A stretch of DNA of 64,000 bases from Arachidicoccus terrestris (GCF_020042345.1 NZ_CP083387.1:2852001-2916000), one strand, 5' to 3'. Positions 16,572-26,887 are shown, numbered from the stretch's first letter. Translations and numbers: made by a program. Notes: generated by a model from the letters alone, not told the origin.

Positions 16572-19409
16572 ATGAGATGTATAAAGTGTTTTATTATTGT
16601 ACTGGTCTGTTTCGTGTCAGCCCGCCGTTCATTATGTGCACAGGTCACGCTGCCTGAGGATGGATACCTGTTTGCCTATTTTGAAGGCAGGGGGGCAGAT
16701 CAGGAAGCACTCCGTTTTGCCGTAAGTGAAGATGCGGTCCACTGGTCAGCCCTAAACGGGAATAAACCCATACTTGGCTCAGATACGATTGCAGCAACAG
16801 GTGGTATCCGGGATCCGCACCTTTTAAGGAGCGAGGATGGCAAACAATTTTACCTGGTAGCTACCGATATGCACACCGTAAAAAACGGATGGTCGCATAA
16901 TCCCGGAATCGTGATGATGCATTCGGATGATCTGTTACGCTGGAAACATACAGTAATTGATTTATCAAAGTTATACCCTAAGAAGTTTAGTGATATAAAA
17001 TGGGTTTGGGCACCTCAGACGATCTATGATCCATTGGTACACAAATACCTGGTTTATTTTACCGTAAGGTTCAATAGCAATGAAAAACTGGATTTCTATG
17101 GTGCCTACGCAAATGAAGATTTTACCGGATTCGAGTCTGAGCCCAGGCTTTTATTCAGCCCCCAGTATGGTGGCATAGACGCCGATATTATATATAAGGA
17201 TGGCCTGTATCATTTTTTCTTTAAAGGGAATACAAAAGATGAGTCAGGTAAGGAAATTAAAAACGGGATTAAACAGGCCACCAGTAAAAAGCTATGGGGA
17301 ACCTGGAAGGAGTTGCCTGGTTATCTGGATGCGTTTTCGGATAAAGATACCAGTGTAGAGGGCTCCAGTGTTTTTAAATTAAACCATTCTGATAAATACG
17401 TGTTGATGTATGATCTTTATGGTGTTGGCCGCTACGGTTACCAGCAATCGGGTGATCTGTTCAAATTTACTAAAACGCCTCAGTATTTTACCAAGAACTT
17501 TCACCCCAGGCATGGCAGTATTATAAGCATCAGCAGGCAAGAGGCCAGAAGGCTGCAGCGCAAATGGCAAGGCGTGCCGGCAGAACTGCTTCGTCCGGCT
17601 ACTGCCACCGACAGATATCATTTTTCTTCTAACGGGAATCCGATTGTTACCCATGAATTTACGGCTGACCCGGCGGCCCTGGTGGTCGGAGATACGCTTT
17701 GGCTGTTTACCGGCCGGGACGCGGCCGGCGGACAGAAAGGGTATCACATGCGAGACTGGCTGGCGTTTTCCACGACCGATATGAAACACTGGACCGAGTA
17801 TCCGACACCCATGAACTCAAAGACATTTTCCTGGGCAAAAAGCAAAGATGCGTGGGCCGGTCAGGTGATCGAAAGAAACGGGAAGTATTATTGGTATATC
17901 TGCACCAATTGGTCAGGCATTGGCGTTGCTGTGGCAGACCGCCCGGAGGGGCCTTATAAAGATGCCATCGGTAAGCCGCTGCTGACGAAAAAGGATTGCT
18001 TTGCTTCTTCCCATGGCTGGGCCTGTCTGGATCCGACTGTATTTATAGATGACGATGGACAGGCATGGCTTTTCTGGGGCAACGGCGAATGCTATTATGC
18101 TAAGTTGAAAGAAAATATGATTGAAATCGACGGGCCGGTCAAACAAGTGAAATTTGAGGGATTTGATTTCGAAGAGGCCGCATGGGTACATAAGTATAAT
18201 GGAAAATATTACCTGAGTTACTCCACAGGATTTCCGGAGAAAACCGCCTATGCGATGGCCGACCATATAGACGGGCCCTATACGTATAAAGGAATTATCA
18301 ATGAGATCGCCGGTAACTGTAACACCAATCATCAGGCTATCCTGCTCTTCAAAGGGCAATGGTATTTTATCTACCATAATGGTGCCATCCAGAGAGATGG
18401 TGGCAGCTTCAGCCGTTCTGTCTGTGCTGAATACCTGAATTATAATCCGGACGGGACTATTCAGAAGATCCAGATGACGACGGCAGGTGCGGATCCCGGT
18501 TACGTTCCGTTTGATAATAAGAACAACCCAGTGCTTGAGGGCTATTACGCAGATCCTGATATACTTTATTCCCATAAGACCGGGAAGTATTATCTCTATC
18601 CGACCAGTGACGGATTTGAGGGTTGGAGCGGCACTTATTTTAAAGCTTTTTCTTCTGATGATCTGAAACACTGGAAGGATGAAGGTGTGATTCTGGATCT
18701 GAACAAGGATGTTTCCTGGTCACACAGAAATGCCTGGGCACCCACCGTCATTGAAAAGAAGGCTGGTGATGATTTCAAATATTATTATTATTTTGTTGCT
18801 GGACAACAGATCGGCGTGGCCAAGTCCGATAACCCCACCGGGCCCTTTAAGGATAAGGGGCAACCGATCATTCCTAAAGACAAAGAACGGGGACAGGAGA
18901 TCGATCCTGATGTATTCCATGATCCTGTAAGTGGTAAAGATTACTTGTATTGGGGCAATGGTTATTTGAAGGTGGCTGAATTAAACGCAGATATGGAGTC
19001 ATTGAAAAAAAGGACGATCAGGACTATAACACCGGACAGGACTTATAGAGAAGGAGCTTATGTGTTTTACAGAAACCACAGGTACTATTTTATGTGGTCT
19101 GAGAATGACACAAGAAGTGAGGATTACAGAGTAAGATACGGTTATTCGAACAGTCCTGAGGGCCCTGTCACGATACCGGAACACAATTTAATTTTACAGA
19201 AAAGACCAGAGCAGGGAATATACGGAACGGGGCACAATTCAGTGATTCAGGTGCCGGGAACAGATCAGTGGTATATCGTATATCACCGCTTCCGCCGACC
19301 CAATGCGATCCACATGGGAAGTTCAGCCGGATATCATAGAGAGGTTTGCATAGACAAACTGGAATTTAATGATGATGGATTGATAAAACCAGTGATGCCA
19401 TCCCTGTAA
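16572..19409 (+). CDS. Three-module GH43 protein
   Basis: A 945-residue protein with a hydrophobic N-terminus (1-23) and three GH43 five-blade propellers in a row: about 30-320, 350-640 and 650-945. All three show an intact catalytic trio. Module 1 has Asp81 (IRDPH), Asp203/205 (GIDADI) and Glu263 (SVEGSS). Module 2 has Asp366 (TADPAA), Asp487 (CLDPTV) and Glu535 (FEEAAW). Module 3 has Asp661 (YADPDI), Asp778 (EIDPDV) and Glu827 (YREGAY). GH43 includes alpha-L-arabinofuranosidases, beta-xylosidases, arabinanases and exo-beta-1,3-galactanases. The modules differ strongly, so they are probably not a recent duplication and may cut different bonds. The first module resembles the GH43_34-like group, a low-certainty guess. 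Same unit as GH27. Confidence 0.85.
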   Translation: MRCIKCFIIVLVCFVSARRSLCAQVTLPEDGYLFAYFEGRGADQEALRFAVSEDAVHWSALNGNKPILGSDTIAATGGIRDPHLLRSEDGKQFYLVATDMHTVKNGWSHNPGIVMMHSDDLLRWKHTVIDLSKLYPKKFSDIKWVWAPQTIYDPLVHKYLVYFTVRFNSNEKLDFYGAYANEDFTGFESEPRLLFSPQYGGIDADIIYKDGLYHFFFKGNTKDESGKEIKNGIKQATSKKLWGTWKELPGYLDAFSDKDTSVEGSSVFKLNHSDKYVLMYDLYGVGRYGYQQSGDLFKFTKTPQYFTKNFHPRHGSIISISRQEARRLQRKWQGVPAELLRPATATDRYHFSSNGNPIVTHEFTADPAALVVGDTLWLFTGRDAAGGQKGYHMRDWLAFSTTDMKHWTEYPTPMNSKTFSWAKSKDAWAGQVIERNGKYYWYICTNWSGIGVAVADRPEGPYKDAIGKPLLTKKDCFASSHGWACLDPTVFIDDDGQAWLFWGNGECYYAKLKENMIEIDGPVKQVKFEGFDFEEAAWVHKYNGKYYLSYSTGFPEKTAYAMADHIDGPYTYKGIINEIAGNCNTNHQAILLFKGQWYFIYHNGAIQRDGGSFSRSVCAEYLNYNPDGTIQKIQMTTAGADPGYVPFDNKNNPVLEGYYADPDILYSHKTGKYYLYPTSDGFEGWSGTYFKAFSSDDLKHWKDEGVILDLNKDVSWSHRNAWAPTVIEKKAGDDFKYYYYFVAGQQIGVAKSDNPTGPFKDKGQPIIPKDKERGQEIDPDVFHDPVSGKDYLYWGNGYLKVAELNADMESLKKRTIRTITPDRTYREGAYVFYRNHRYYFMWSENDTRSEDYRVRYGYSNSPEGPVTIPEHNLILQKRPEQGIYGTGHNSVIQVPGTDQWYIVYHRFRRPNAIHMGSSAGYHREVCIDKLEFNDDGLIKPVMPSL

Positions 19410-19458
19410 GTATAGATAAGAAGTGATACATAAAATATGTTGAACTTAGACTTAGACA

Positions 19459-22400
19459 ATGTTTAGGAGAATAACCTATATATTATCGGCATTCCTATTA
19501 TTGACCTGTCTGCCTCATAGCGGAAAGGCACAGGGAATTGATACGCTCTCGCTTGAAAATATCGGTGTGGAAGATGGGTTATCTAATAATGCGGTCACTT
19601 GTCTCATGCAAGATCACTATGGACTTATCTGGATGGGGACTTATGATGGACTAAACCGGTTTGACGGCGCTGATTTTGATATCTTTAGAAATAATTTAAG
19701 TGATACTTTCTCGATTATTAATAATCATGTCAGCGTTATAAAAGAGGGGATGCCTGATAATATCTGGGTAGGTACCCAAATGGGATTTGTCAGGTTCGAT
19801 TACAAAGATTTCAGGTTTCATGCCGCTTACTATTTGCCTCTGGGAGAGCAAAGACCTTTGAAGGTCCGTGCGCGCATCAAAGATATTCTTGCCGACACGT
19901 TGGGTAATGTGTTGGTGGCAACCGAGAATTATGGATTATTGTTTAAATCAGCTGCGGAGAATGTATTCAGGCAGATATTGCTTAAGGCAAAAACGGGGCT
20001 GAATGTTACAGCTATCTGTAATTTTCATGACGGAGCGTATTTGATTTATCTGAAAGATCAGGGTCTTTACAGTTTTGAGGCCCGTAACGGCGGGCTACAC
20101 AAAATCGCAGGGCGTATTCCGGCCGCCACCAGGCTTCTGTATGAGCCCGGCAGGCGTCAACTGCTTATCGGAACAGAAGAAGGCTTATACAGCTATGATT
20201 TTGGGACGGGCTCAGTAACTCCTTTTAGTTCAGAACTGGCACATTGCAATATCACTAATTTATTAAGGGATAAGCAGGGAACGCTTTGGGTATCTACTGA
20301 CGGGAATGGTGTTGCTTTTCTAAAAGGTACGCTGGGCGAAAGTACAGATATACGGTTCATTAAGGCGGGCCGGGAAAAGAACCAGTTGAAAAGTGCAGCG
20401 GTCTATAGTGTCTATGAGGATGATAATGGGCGAAAATGGATTGCAACGCTCAGAGGCGGTGTCAGTTTGTTGCATGCACAAAATTCATCGTTCAGGACAG
20501 TTAATAAAGATGATTTTAACCCCAATTCACTGGTCAGTAATTTTATACTTTCCTTCTGTGAGGATCAGTATAAAAACATATGGATCGGAACCGATGGTGG
20601 TGGAATCAGTTACTGGAATCCCAGGACAAACCGATTTAAGAACTATGTGCATCAACAGGGTGATCCCGGTTCTATCAGTGGTAATTACATTGTCAGTATT
20701 ATCCGGGATCATTTAAATAACATATGGATCGCTTCCTTTAATGGTGGAATAGACCGATTGGCGCCGGGAAGTGAACGCTTTACACATTACCGCTGTTATA
20801 ACGCATACAGGAATGCCTATGCAAAGAATTTCTGGAAATTGTTTGAAGACAGCCATCACAGAATCTGGCTTGGATCAACATTGGGTGACGTACTGTTTCA
20901 GTATGACCGGAAAAATGACCAGTTTGTCGTATATGATACCACGCTGATCAATATACATACAATATATGAAGACCGGCAGGGTAATATCTGGCTGGGAAAT
21001 TATGATCAGTTGATTAAACTCGATACGCTTCATAAGCATCATGCGTATATTCATGTTGGCTATCCGGTAAGAACAATCCTGGAAGATAAAAAAGATCGAT
21101 TATGGATCGGTACAGAAGGGGGAGGCTTAATGTTATATGATGCAAGATCAGAAAAGTTTAAACCCTTCCGAATGGAAGACGGGTTTTCCAGCAATTCCAT
21201 TTTAAACTTGTTGCTGGATGATAAGGGACGGATTTGGTGCAGCACTTATAACGGACTAAGTGTATTTGACCCGGATACTAAAATGGTATATAATTATCAT
21301 GCCCATGACGGATTGCAGAGTAATCAGTTTAGCTATAACGCAGCCCTCGCACTTAGCAATGGTAAATTCCTTTTTGGGGGTATTGCAGGTTTCAATGAAT
21401 TTTCACCGGCCCGCGTTACTAAGAAGGTAAAGTCGGTAAAGGTACTCGTGACAAGCTTTAAGGTGAACAATATTGCTGTTGAAAAGACAGGGCTACTTCC
21501 GAAGGGAGCTTCTCCTGTGGATTTTGAAACCATAACGACGCCATTTAAACAGGCGAATTTTGCTATTCGTTTTGCGGGTCTTGATTATGATGCACCGGGG
21601 AGCGTACAATACGGATATTTTCTGGAAGGCTGGGATAAGAGTTGGACAAGTATCGGCAATACCCATAATGTGACGTATTCCCGGCTGAATGAAGGGGACT
21701 ATATATTACACCTGGCAGTATTGCAACCCGACGGGAGGCCCCTGCTTTCAACTGAGAGGACGATTACCATTCATGTCTTACCACCCTGGTACCGGTCCTG
21801 GTGGGCATATTTAATTTATTTGACAGCTATCGGAGGCCTTATTTACGCCTATCAAAAATACAGGCAACGCAGGACGCGCCTTTTATATGAAATGAAACTG
21901 ACCCGTATGAATGCGAATGCAGAACGGGAACTCAACGAAAGAAAAATCACTTTTTTTACGAATATTTCACATGAGTTCCGAACGATGCTGACCCTGATCA
22001 TTAATCCTATTAAAGAATTAATGGACCATGCCGATGAGACCAGCCAGCCTGACACCATAAGAATGGCATATAAAAATTCAAGGCGAATGTTGGGGCTCAT
22101 AGGACAGCTACTGCTTTTTAGAAAGGCTGATAGAGCTGAAAGCCAGTTACACATCAGTAAACTGAATTTGGGAACATTATGCAGGGAAGTATTTGATAGT
22201 TTTGCTTATCAGGCAAAATCGCAAAACATAGATTACCGGTTCGAAATGGCCCCACCGCCGGTTCCGGCATTGGAGGATGATCACACGAAAGTCGTGGATG
22301 CAACGGAGAATGGGGATAACCATATATCAGGCCTATGGGTTTATGGAGACTTGGAAAAGATGGAGATCTTATTATTTAACTTGATCTCTAACGCCTTTAA

Positions 22401-23697
22401 ATATACCGGTAATGATGGGCGGATTCTGCTCAGGCTGGAAGAAAAGGAAGCGCATGTTTTGATTCAATTGATCGATTCCGGTAAAGGTATTCCGGAGCAG
22501 GAGAAGGAAAAGGTTTTTCAGAAGTTCTATCAAAGACATGAAACCAGCGAGCGGGCGAAAGCAGGCTTTGGTATCGGGTTATTCCTGGTTAAGGAATTTG
22601 TGACGTTGCATCATGGTACGATTGAATTGGAAAGCGAGATCGGGAAGGGCACAGCTTTTACAATTAGGATCCCAAAGGGAAAGGAACATTTTGCGGGCGA
22701 AGAAATTTCCGAAATCAGTGATCCGGATGCCGGATTGGCAGAAGAAATAATAGACAGCGCGGGTGTAAGAGAAAACGAGCCTATAAGTACAGAACCGGGA
22801 TCTAACCGGGCCAGGACTACCAAAGGCGGTCTTGCCGGGGCGGTGATGCAGATAAGCAATGGTGGTGAGGATGTTTCTGGAGGGCTGTTTACCGATAAAA
22901 GAACCGTTCTTATCGCAGATGATAATTACGAAATCAGAACTTTTGTCAAAAGGCTTCTTGCTGATTATCAGGTTATTGAAGCAGAAAACGGACGCCTTGC
23001 ACTAGACTTGATCGAGGATATGCTGCCCGATCTGGTTATTCTGGACCTGGCTATGCCAGGCTACTCAGGTGATGAAATATGCAGCAAGATCAAAGCCGAT
23101 GAAAAGCTTAGTCATATACCCGTTATTATCCTGACGGCCGAGGCTTCGGCAGAAATCAAGCTCCGCTGTGTGGAAGCCGGGGCGGATGATTATATCACCA
23201 AACCGTTTGAGAAGGAGCTGCTGTTAGCCAGGGTCAGCAATCTGTTAAAGGCAAAGAGCAGTCTGCAAAAGTTTTTTTATAATGAGATTACACTCCAGGA
23301 CCATCAGCATAAACTCACTGAAGAAGACAAATCTTTCCTGAATGCCTGTATAAGTGTCATTGAAGAGCATCTGGATGATGATCAGTTTAAAGTACAGATT
23401 TTAGTGGACAAAATGTGTATGAGCCATTCGAGCCTATATAAGAAAATTAACGGAACAACCGGATATTCGGTAGCCGGGTTTGTCCGTTTTGTCCGACTGA
23501 GAAAGGCTGCAGAACTGTTCGTGAATACCCAGAACAATGTCAATGAGGTCGCTTTTATTGTCGGTTTTAATGATGTAAAATATTTCAGGGCGCAATTTCA
23601 GCGGTTGTTTAATATGACACCATCCGCCTATATTAAAAAGTTTAGAAAGTCTTTTGCCGGTACTTATAACAGGAGGCAGGGTAATGACATAAAATAA
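19459..23697 (+). CDS. Hybrid two-component system regulator (HTCS) of the PUL
   Basis: A single 1412-residue sensor-regulator spanning the inner membrane. The order is signal peptide (1-24), a periplasmic two-propeller sensor of Reg_prop repeats (about 30-700, many D-x-x-G-x-I/L-W-x-G), a Y_Y_Y beta-sandwich (about 705-775), a membrane helix (about 781-801), HisKA with His838, HATPase (N- and G-boxes in LISNAFKYT, DSGKGIP and GFGIGLFL), a receiver with Asp1196 and intact acidic pair, Thr and Lys, then an AraC-type HTH (about 1290-1390). The H-box reads SHEFRTMLTL: Met843 replaces the usual Pro. HTCS proteins bind an oligosaccharide of the target glycan and switch on the PUL. It lies 49 bases after the GH43 gene. 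Confidence 0.93.
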   Translation: MFRRITYILSAFLLLTCLPHSGKAQGIDTLSLENIGVEDGLSNNAVTCLMQDHYGLIWMGTYDGLNRFDGADFDIFRNNLSDTFSIINNHVSVIKEGMPDNIWVGTQMGFVRFDYKDFRFHAAYYLPLGEQRPLKVRARIKDILADTLGNVLVATENYGLLFKSAAENVFRQILLKAKTGLNVTAICNFHDGAYLIYLKDQGLYSFEARNGGLHKIAGRIPAATRLLYEPGRRQLLIGTEEGLYSYDFGTGSVTPFSSELAHCNITNLLRDKQGTLWVSTDGNGVAFLKGTLGESTDIRFIKAGREKNQLKSAAVYSVYEDDNGRKWIATLRGGVSLLHAQNSSFRTVNKDDFNPNSLVSNFILSFCEDQYKNIWIGTDGGGISYWNPRTNRFKNYVHQQGDPGSISGNYIVSIIRDHLNNIWIASFNGGIDRLAPGSERFTHYRCYNAYRNAYAKNFWKLFEDSHHRIWLGSTLGDVLFQYDRKNDQFVVYDTTLINIHTIYEDRQGNIWLGNYDQLIKLDTLHKHHAYIHVGYPVRTILEDKKDRLWIGTEGGGLMLYDARSEKFKPFRMEDGFSSNSILNLLLDDKGRIWCSTYNGLSVFDPDTKMVYNYHAHDGLQSNQFSYNAALALSNGKFLFGGIAGFNEFSPARVTKKVKSVKVLVTSFKVNNIAVEKTGLLPKGASPVDFETITTPFKQANFAIRFAGLDYDAPGSVQYGYFLEGWDKSWTSIGNTHNVTYSRLNEGDYILHLAVLQPDGRPLLSTERTITIHVLPPWYRSWWAYLIYLTAIGGLIYAYQKYRQRRTRLLYEMKLTRMNANAERELNERKITFFTNISHEFRTMLTLIINPIKELMDHADETSQPDTIRMAYKNSRRMLGLIGQLLLFRKADRAESQLHISKLNLGTLCREVFDSFAYQAKSQNIDYRFEMAPPPVPALEDDHTKVVDATENGDNHISGLWVYGDLEKMEILLFNLISNAFKYTGNDGRILLRLEEKEAHVLIQLIDSGKGIPEQEKEKVFQKFYQRHETSERAKAGFGIGLFLVKEFVTLHHGTIELESEIGKGTAFTIRIPKGKEHFAGEEISEISDPDAGLAEEIIDSAGVRENEPISTEPGSNRARTTKGGLAGAVMQISNGGEDVSGGLFTDKRTVLIADDNYEIRTFVKRLLADYQVIEAENGRLALDLIEDMLPDLVILDLAMPGYSGDEICSKIKADEKLSHIPVIILTAEASAEIKLRCVEAGADDYITKPFEKELLLARVSNLLKAKSSLQKFFYNEITLQDHQHKLTEEDKSFLNACISVIEEHLDDDQFKVQILVDKMCMSHSSLYKKINGTTGYSVAGFVRFVRLRKAAELFVNTQNNVNEVAFIVGFNDVKYFRAQFQRLFNMTPSAYIKKFRKSFAGTYNRRQGNDIK

Positions 23698-23865
23698 AAG
23701 CATATAACTATTTTGTGCGAAGGTCAATATTCTATCAAGACTGAGAATTGGTTGCTGATATACATGGGCTTTGGTTTAAACAGGCTTCTTGTGATCAGAT
23801 GCGTTCACTTTTACTTATCTGTGATTCGTTTATGCCTCTGAGGATGAGGTATTTATCAATAAGTA

Positions 23866-23891
23866 CCCCCTTTTCTACCGTTTTGCCCCCC
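23866..23891 (+). promoter_or_regulatory. C-run direct-repeat element, copy 2 (GH35 unit)
   Basis: CCCCC (23866-23870) and CCCCCC (23886-23891), 21 bp end to end, with the core ttttctaccgttttg. The TACCgTTT block matches TACCaTTT of copy 4 and TATCaTTT of copy 3. It ends 20 bases before a perfect -7 element. Confidence 0.65.
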
Positions 23892-23911
23892 ATCAAAGGA
23901 CAGCGCCGGGC

Positions 23912-23919
23912 TATTTTTG
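23912..23919 (+). promoter_or_regulatory. -7 element TATTTTTG of the GH35 unit
   Basis: A perfect TAnnTTTG 58 bases upstream of the GH35 ATG. The place of a -33 TTG is taken by the C-run and following bases, which fits an activator-dependent promoter. Confidence 0.6.
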
Positions 23920-23977
23920 TTTTTGTTGAACAGGTCCAATAGAAAATGATAATCATTAAGATAAAGAAATATAATCT

Positions 23978-25834
23978 ATGAAAAGAAAGCTAAATTGGAA
24001 TATTGGAGGCATTTTATTTGTTGGGTTAAGTCTGATGATGTTAGCCATTAGCTGTAAAGCAAAAAAAGAAATGCTGTCACATAGCTTTGCTTTGGGAGAC
24101 TCCGCCTTTTTACTGGATGGAAAGCCCTTTCAGATCATATCCGGGGAAATTCACTATCCGAGAGTGCCCAGAGAAGCCTGGAGAGCCAGAATGAAAATGG
24201 CCAGGGCGATGGGGCTCAATACGATCAGCACCTATGTTTTTTGGAATTTACATGAACCGGAAAAGGATGTTTTTGACTTTTCCGGCAATAATGATATTGC
24301 TGCGTTCGTCAAAGTGGCGCAGGAGGAAGGACTATGGGTGATCCTAAGGCCGAGCCCTTATGTTTGCGCGGAATGGGAATTCGGCGGCTACCCATATTGG
24401 CTCCAGAATGAAAAAGGCTTGGTTGTAAGAAGTTCAGAACCACAATATCTGAGTGAATATAAGAAGTATATAAATGCCGTGGGTAAACAGCTGGCGCCTC
24501 TACAGGTAAATCACGGGGGCAATATTTTAATGGTTCAGATTGAAAATGAATATGGGTCCTATGGAAAAGACAAGAATTATTTAGCGCTTAACGAAAAAAT
24601 GTTTAGGGATGCCGGTTTTGACGGTCTTCTTTATACCTGCGATCCTGCTCAGGACCTCGCTAAGGGCTACTTGCCAGGGATGCTTCCTGCCGTTAACGGC
24701 CTGGTAAAGCCAGCAGCTGTTAAGAAACTCGTCAGAAAATACCATAATGGCAAGGGCCCTTTTATGATCGCAGAATGGTATCCGGCGTGGTTTGACTGGT
24801 GGGGAACGCCGCATCATACTGTCGCACCGGCCTCTTACGCCGGTGAGCTCGATTCAGTTCTGTCTTCCGGTCTCTCTATTAATATGTATATGTTTCATGG
24901 TGGCACGACCAGAGGGTTTATGAATGGCGCGAATGATAAAGAGAATACGCCGTATGAGCCCCAGATCAGCAGTTACGATTATGATGCCCCTCTAGACGAA
25001 GCGGGTAATCCAACCGAGAAATTCAGAATATTCAGGTCAGTTATCGAAAAGCATTTGCCCGAAGGTGAAACCCTGCCACCGATCCCTGCCAGCAAGTCTG
25101 CCATTTCTATTGCCGATATTCAACTGACTAAGCGTACGTATTTAGCCGATGCCTTACCGGAGCCTGTTAAGGCGGACACGCCAGTGACATTTGAAGACCT
25201 GCATCAGGCATATGGCTATGTTTTATACCGGACGATTGTAGATGGCGATAAAACCAGCACTTTAAAGATCGATGAATTAAGGGATTATGCGATTGTAATG
25301 GTCAATGGCCAGCCGCAGGGGGTCCTGGACCGTCGCCTGGGGCAGAACACCCTGAATGTGCAGTTGCCGGCCGGAAGGGACACCCTTGACTTGTTTATTG
25401 AGAATCTGGGCAGAATTAATTTTGGCCCTAACCTGCTAAAAAATAAAAAAGGGATTACCCGTAAAGTCTTATTGGGTGGACAGGAGTTAAAAGGCTGGTC
25501 GATGTATAAGTTTCCGTTTAATAATGTAAATGATTTTAAATGGAAGGCAGTTAATGGACACAATAGAGGCCCAGTGTTGTTGCAGGGCATCTTCAGCGTA
25601 AATAAGGTGGCCGACACCTATTTTGATATGACTAAATGGGGCAAGGGCGTCATTTGGGTAAATGGCCACCACCTCGGGCGCTATTGGTCCGTAGGGCCAC
25701 AACAAACCGTATATTTACCTGCAGAATGGATGCATACCGGAGATAATACAGTTACTATTCTTGAAGAATTAAAGGATAACAGGCGTGTTGTTCATACCAT
25801 CGATCATCCGATTCTGGACAGTTTACAAAAGTAG
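23978..25834 (+). CDS. GH35 beta-galactosidase lipoprotein
   Basis: A 618-residue lipoprotein: the N-terminus has a lipobox LAIS-C26, so it is anchored in a membrane, probably the outer one. The GH35 barrel starts at LLDGKPFQIISGEIHY and has the family block near residues 82-95 (NTISTYVFWNLHEP). The acid/base is Glu191 in QIENEYG and the nucleophile Glu266 in MIAEWYPAWFDWWG. C-terminal beta-sandwich domains follow from about 400. GH35 enzymes release terminal beta-galactose from galactans or plant side chains. First gene of the second PUL unit, directly behind C-run copy 2 and its promoter, 9 bases before the GH43-like gene. Confidence 0.9.
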   Translation: MKRKLNWNIGGILFVGLSLMMLAISCKAKKEMLSHSFALGDSAFLLDGKPFQIISGEIHYPRVPREAWRARMKMARAMGLNTISTYVFWNLHEPEKDVFDFSGNNDIAAFVKVAQEEGLWVILRPSPYVCAEWEFGGYPYWLQNEKGLVVRSSEPQYLSEYKKYINAVGKQLAPLQVNHGGNILMVQIENEYGSYGKDKNYLALNEKMFRDAGFDGLLYTCDPAQDLAKGYLPGMLPAVNGLVKPAAVKKLVRKYHNGKGPFMIAEWYPAWFDWWGTPHHTVAPASYAGELDSVLSSGLSINMYMFHGGTTRGFMNGANDKENTPYEPQISSYDYDAPLDEAGNPTEKFRIFRSVIEKHLPEGETLPPIPASKSAISIADIQLTKRTYLADALPEPVKADTPVTFEDLHQAYGYVLYRTIVDGDKTSTLKIDELRDYAIVMVNGQPQGVLDRRLGQNTLNVQLPAGRDTLDLFIENLGRINFGPNLLKNKKGITRKVLLGGQELKGWSMYKFPFNNVNDFKWKAVNGHNRGPVLLQGIFSVNKVADTYFDMTKWGKGVIWVNGHHLGRYWSVGPQQTVYLPAEWMHTGDNTVTILEELKDNRRVVHTIDHPILDSLQK

Positions 25835-25843
25835 AAAGCCATT

Positions 25844-26866
25844 ATGCCGTACAAGAATCTATCTTTGAAATGCTGTTTTAGCCTGTGTTTTTTACTGCTT
25901 GTAAAAATACACAATGTATATGCGCAACGACACATTGAATCTAAAAAGCATGTGCCGCTGGATTCCATCCGGCTAAGTGACCCCTTTATTTTGGCAGATA
26001 CGCCGACACAGATGTATTATATGACAGGAACCGGCGGGCTGCTCTGGAAAAGTAAAGATTTGCATTACTGGGATGGTCCCTTCGTTGTAGCACATCCGGA
26101 TCCGGATAGTTGGATGGGTGCTGACCCTATGATCTGGGCGGCAGAGATCCATTCTTATAAGGGGAGGTATTATTATTTTGCCACTTTCACGAACCGAGAC
26201 AAGATAATAGGTCGTTATAACGGTAATACCTTGCAGCGCCGGGCCTGTCATGTATTGGTTAGCGACCAGCCGGACGGCTCTTATGTTCCGATGGCCGATT
26301 CTGTTTATTTACCTGCAGATCAGTCGACACTTGACGCTACATTGTGGGTCGATAAAAAGAATGTTCCATGGATGATATATTGCCATGAATGGGTCCAGAA
26401 TAATAATGGAACAGTAGAAAAGATCCGGTTGAAATCTGACTTATCAGGCACAATCGGAAAATCTACAACACTGTTCAGGGCCAGCGAATCCCCATGGAGC
26501 CGGGAAAACGTAAACCAAGTGGTGTTGCCCAACAGAGTAACAGATGGCCCTTACGTATTCAGAACAAAAACGGGAAGATTGGGCATGATCTGGACCAGCT
26601 GGATTTTTGACGTATACACACAAGGAGTTGCCTATTCCGAAACTAATACGCTCGATGGCCCTTGGATACAGGAGAAACTGCCAGTCACGCCTCCCAATTT
26701 TGGTCACGGAATGATTTTCAAATCATTGCAGGGGCAGACATTGATGGCAGTACATAGTCATAAAAAGATAGGTGATCATACTTTGAGGATACCGCATTTA
26801 TTTTTATTGAACCTGGACACAGATGCATTACTGGTGGAAAAACCGTATGTCTTTACCGATCCGTAG
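25844..26866 (+). CDS. GH43-like protein with Asp at the general-acid position
   Basis: A secreted 340-residue single-propeller protein (signal peptide 1-27, ending VYAQ). The GH43 general base is Asp46 in RLSDPFIL and the pKa-modulating Asp is Asp164 in LDATLW. Where most GH43 enzymes have E-G-P, this one reads V-T-D234-G-P-Y, giving Asp in place of the general acid Glu. I recall related Bacteroidota proteins with TDGP, so this may mark a subgroup; whether it works as a normal glycosidase is open. Cotranscribed with GH35. Confidence 0.75.
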   Translation: MPYKNLSLKCCFSLCFLLLVKIHNVYAQRHIESKKHVPLDSIRLSDPFILADTPTQMYYMTGTGGLLWKSKDLHYWDGPFVVAHPDPDSWMGADPMIWAAEIHSYKGRYYYFATFTNRDKIIGRYNGNTLQRRACHVLVSDQPDGSYVPMADSVYLPADQSTLDATLWVDKKNVPWMIYCHEWVQNNNGTVEKIRLKSDLSGTIGKSTTLFRASESPWSRENVNQVVLPNRVTDGPYVFRTKTGRLGMIWTSWIFDVYTQGVAYSETNTLDGPWIQEKLPVTPPNFGHGMIFKSLQGQTLMAVHSHKKIGDHTLRIPHLFLLNLDTDALLVEKPYVFTDP

Positions 26867-26887
26867 GCTACCTGATTATTGGTTAAC

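Noticed and set aside
17913-18671. A 252-codon minus-strand frame inside the triple GH43 gene
   Set aside because: It is the antisense shadow of a well-supported coding region.
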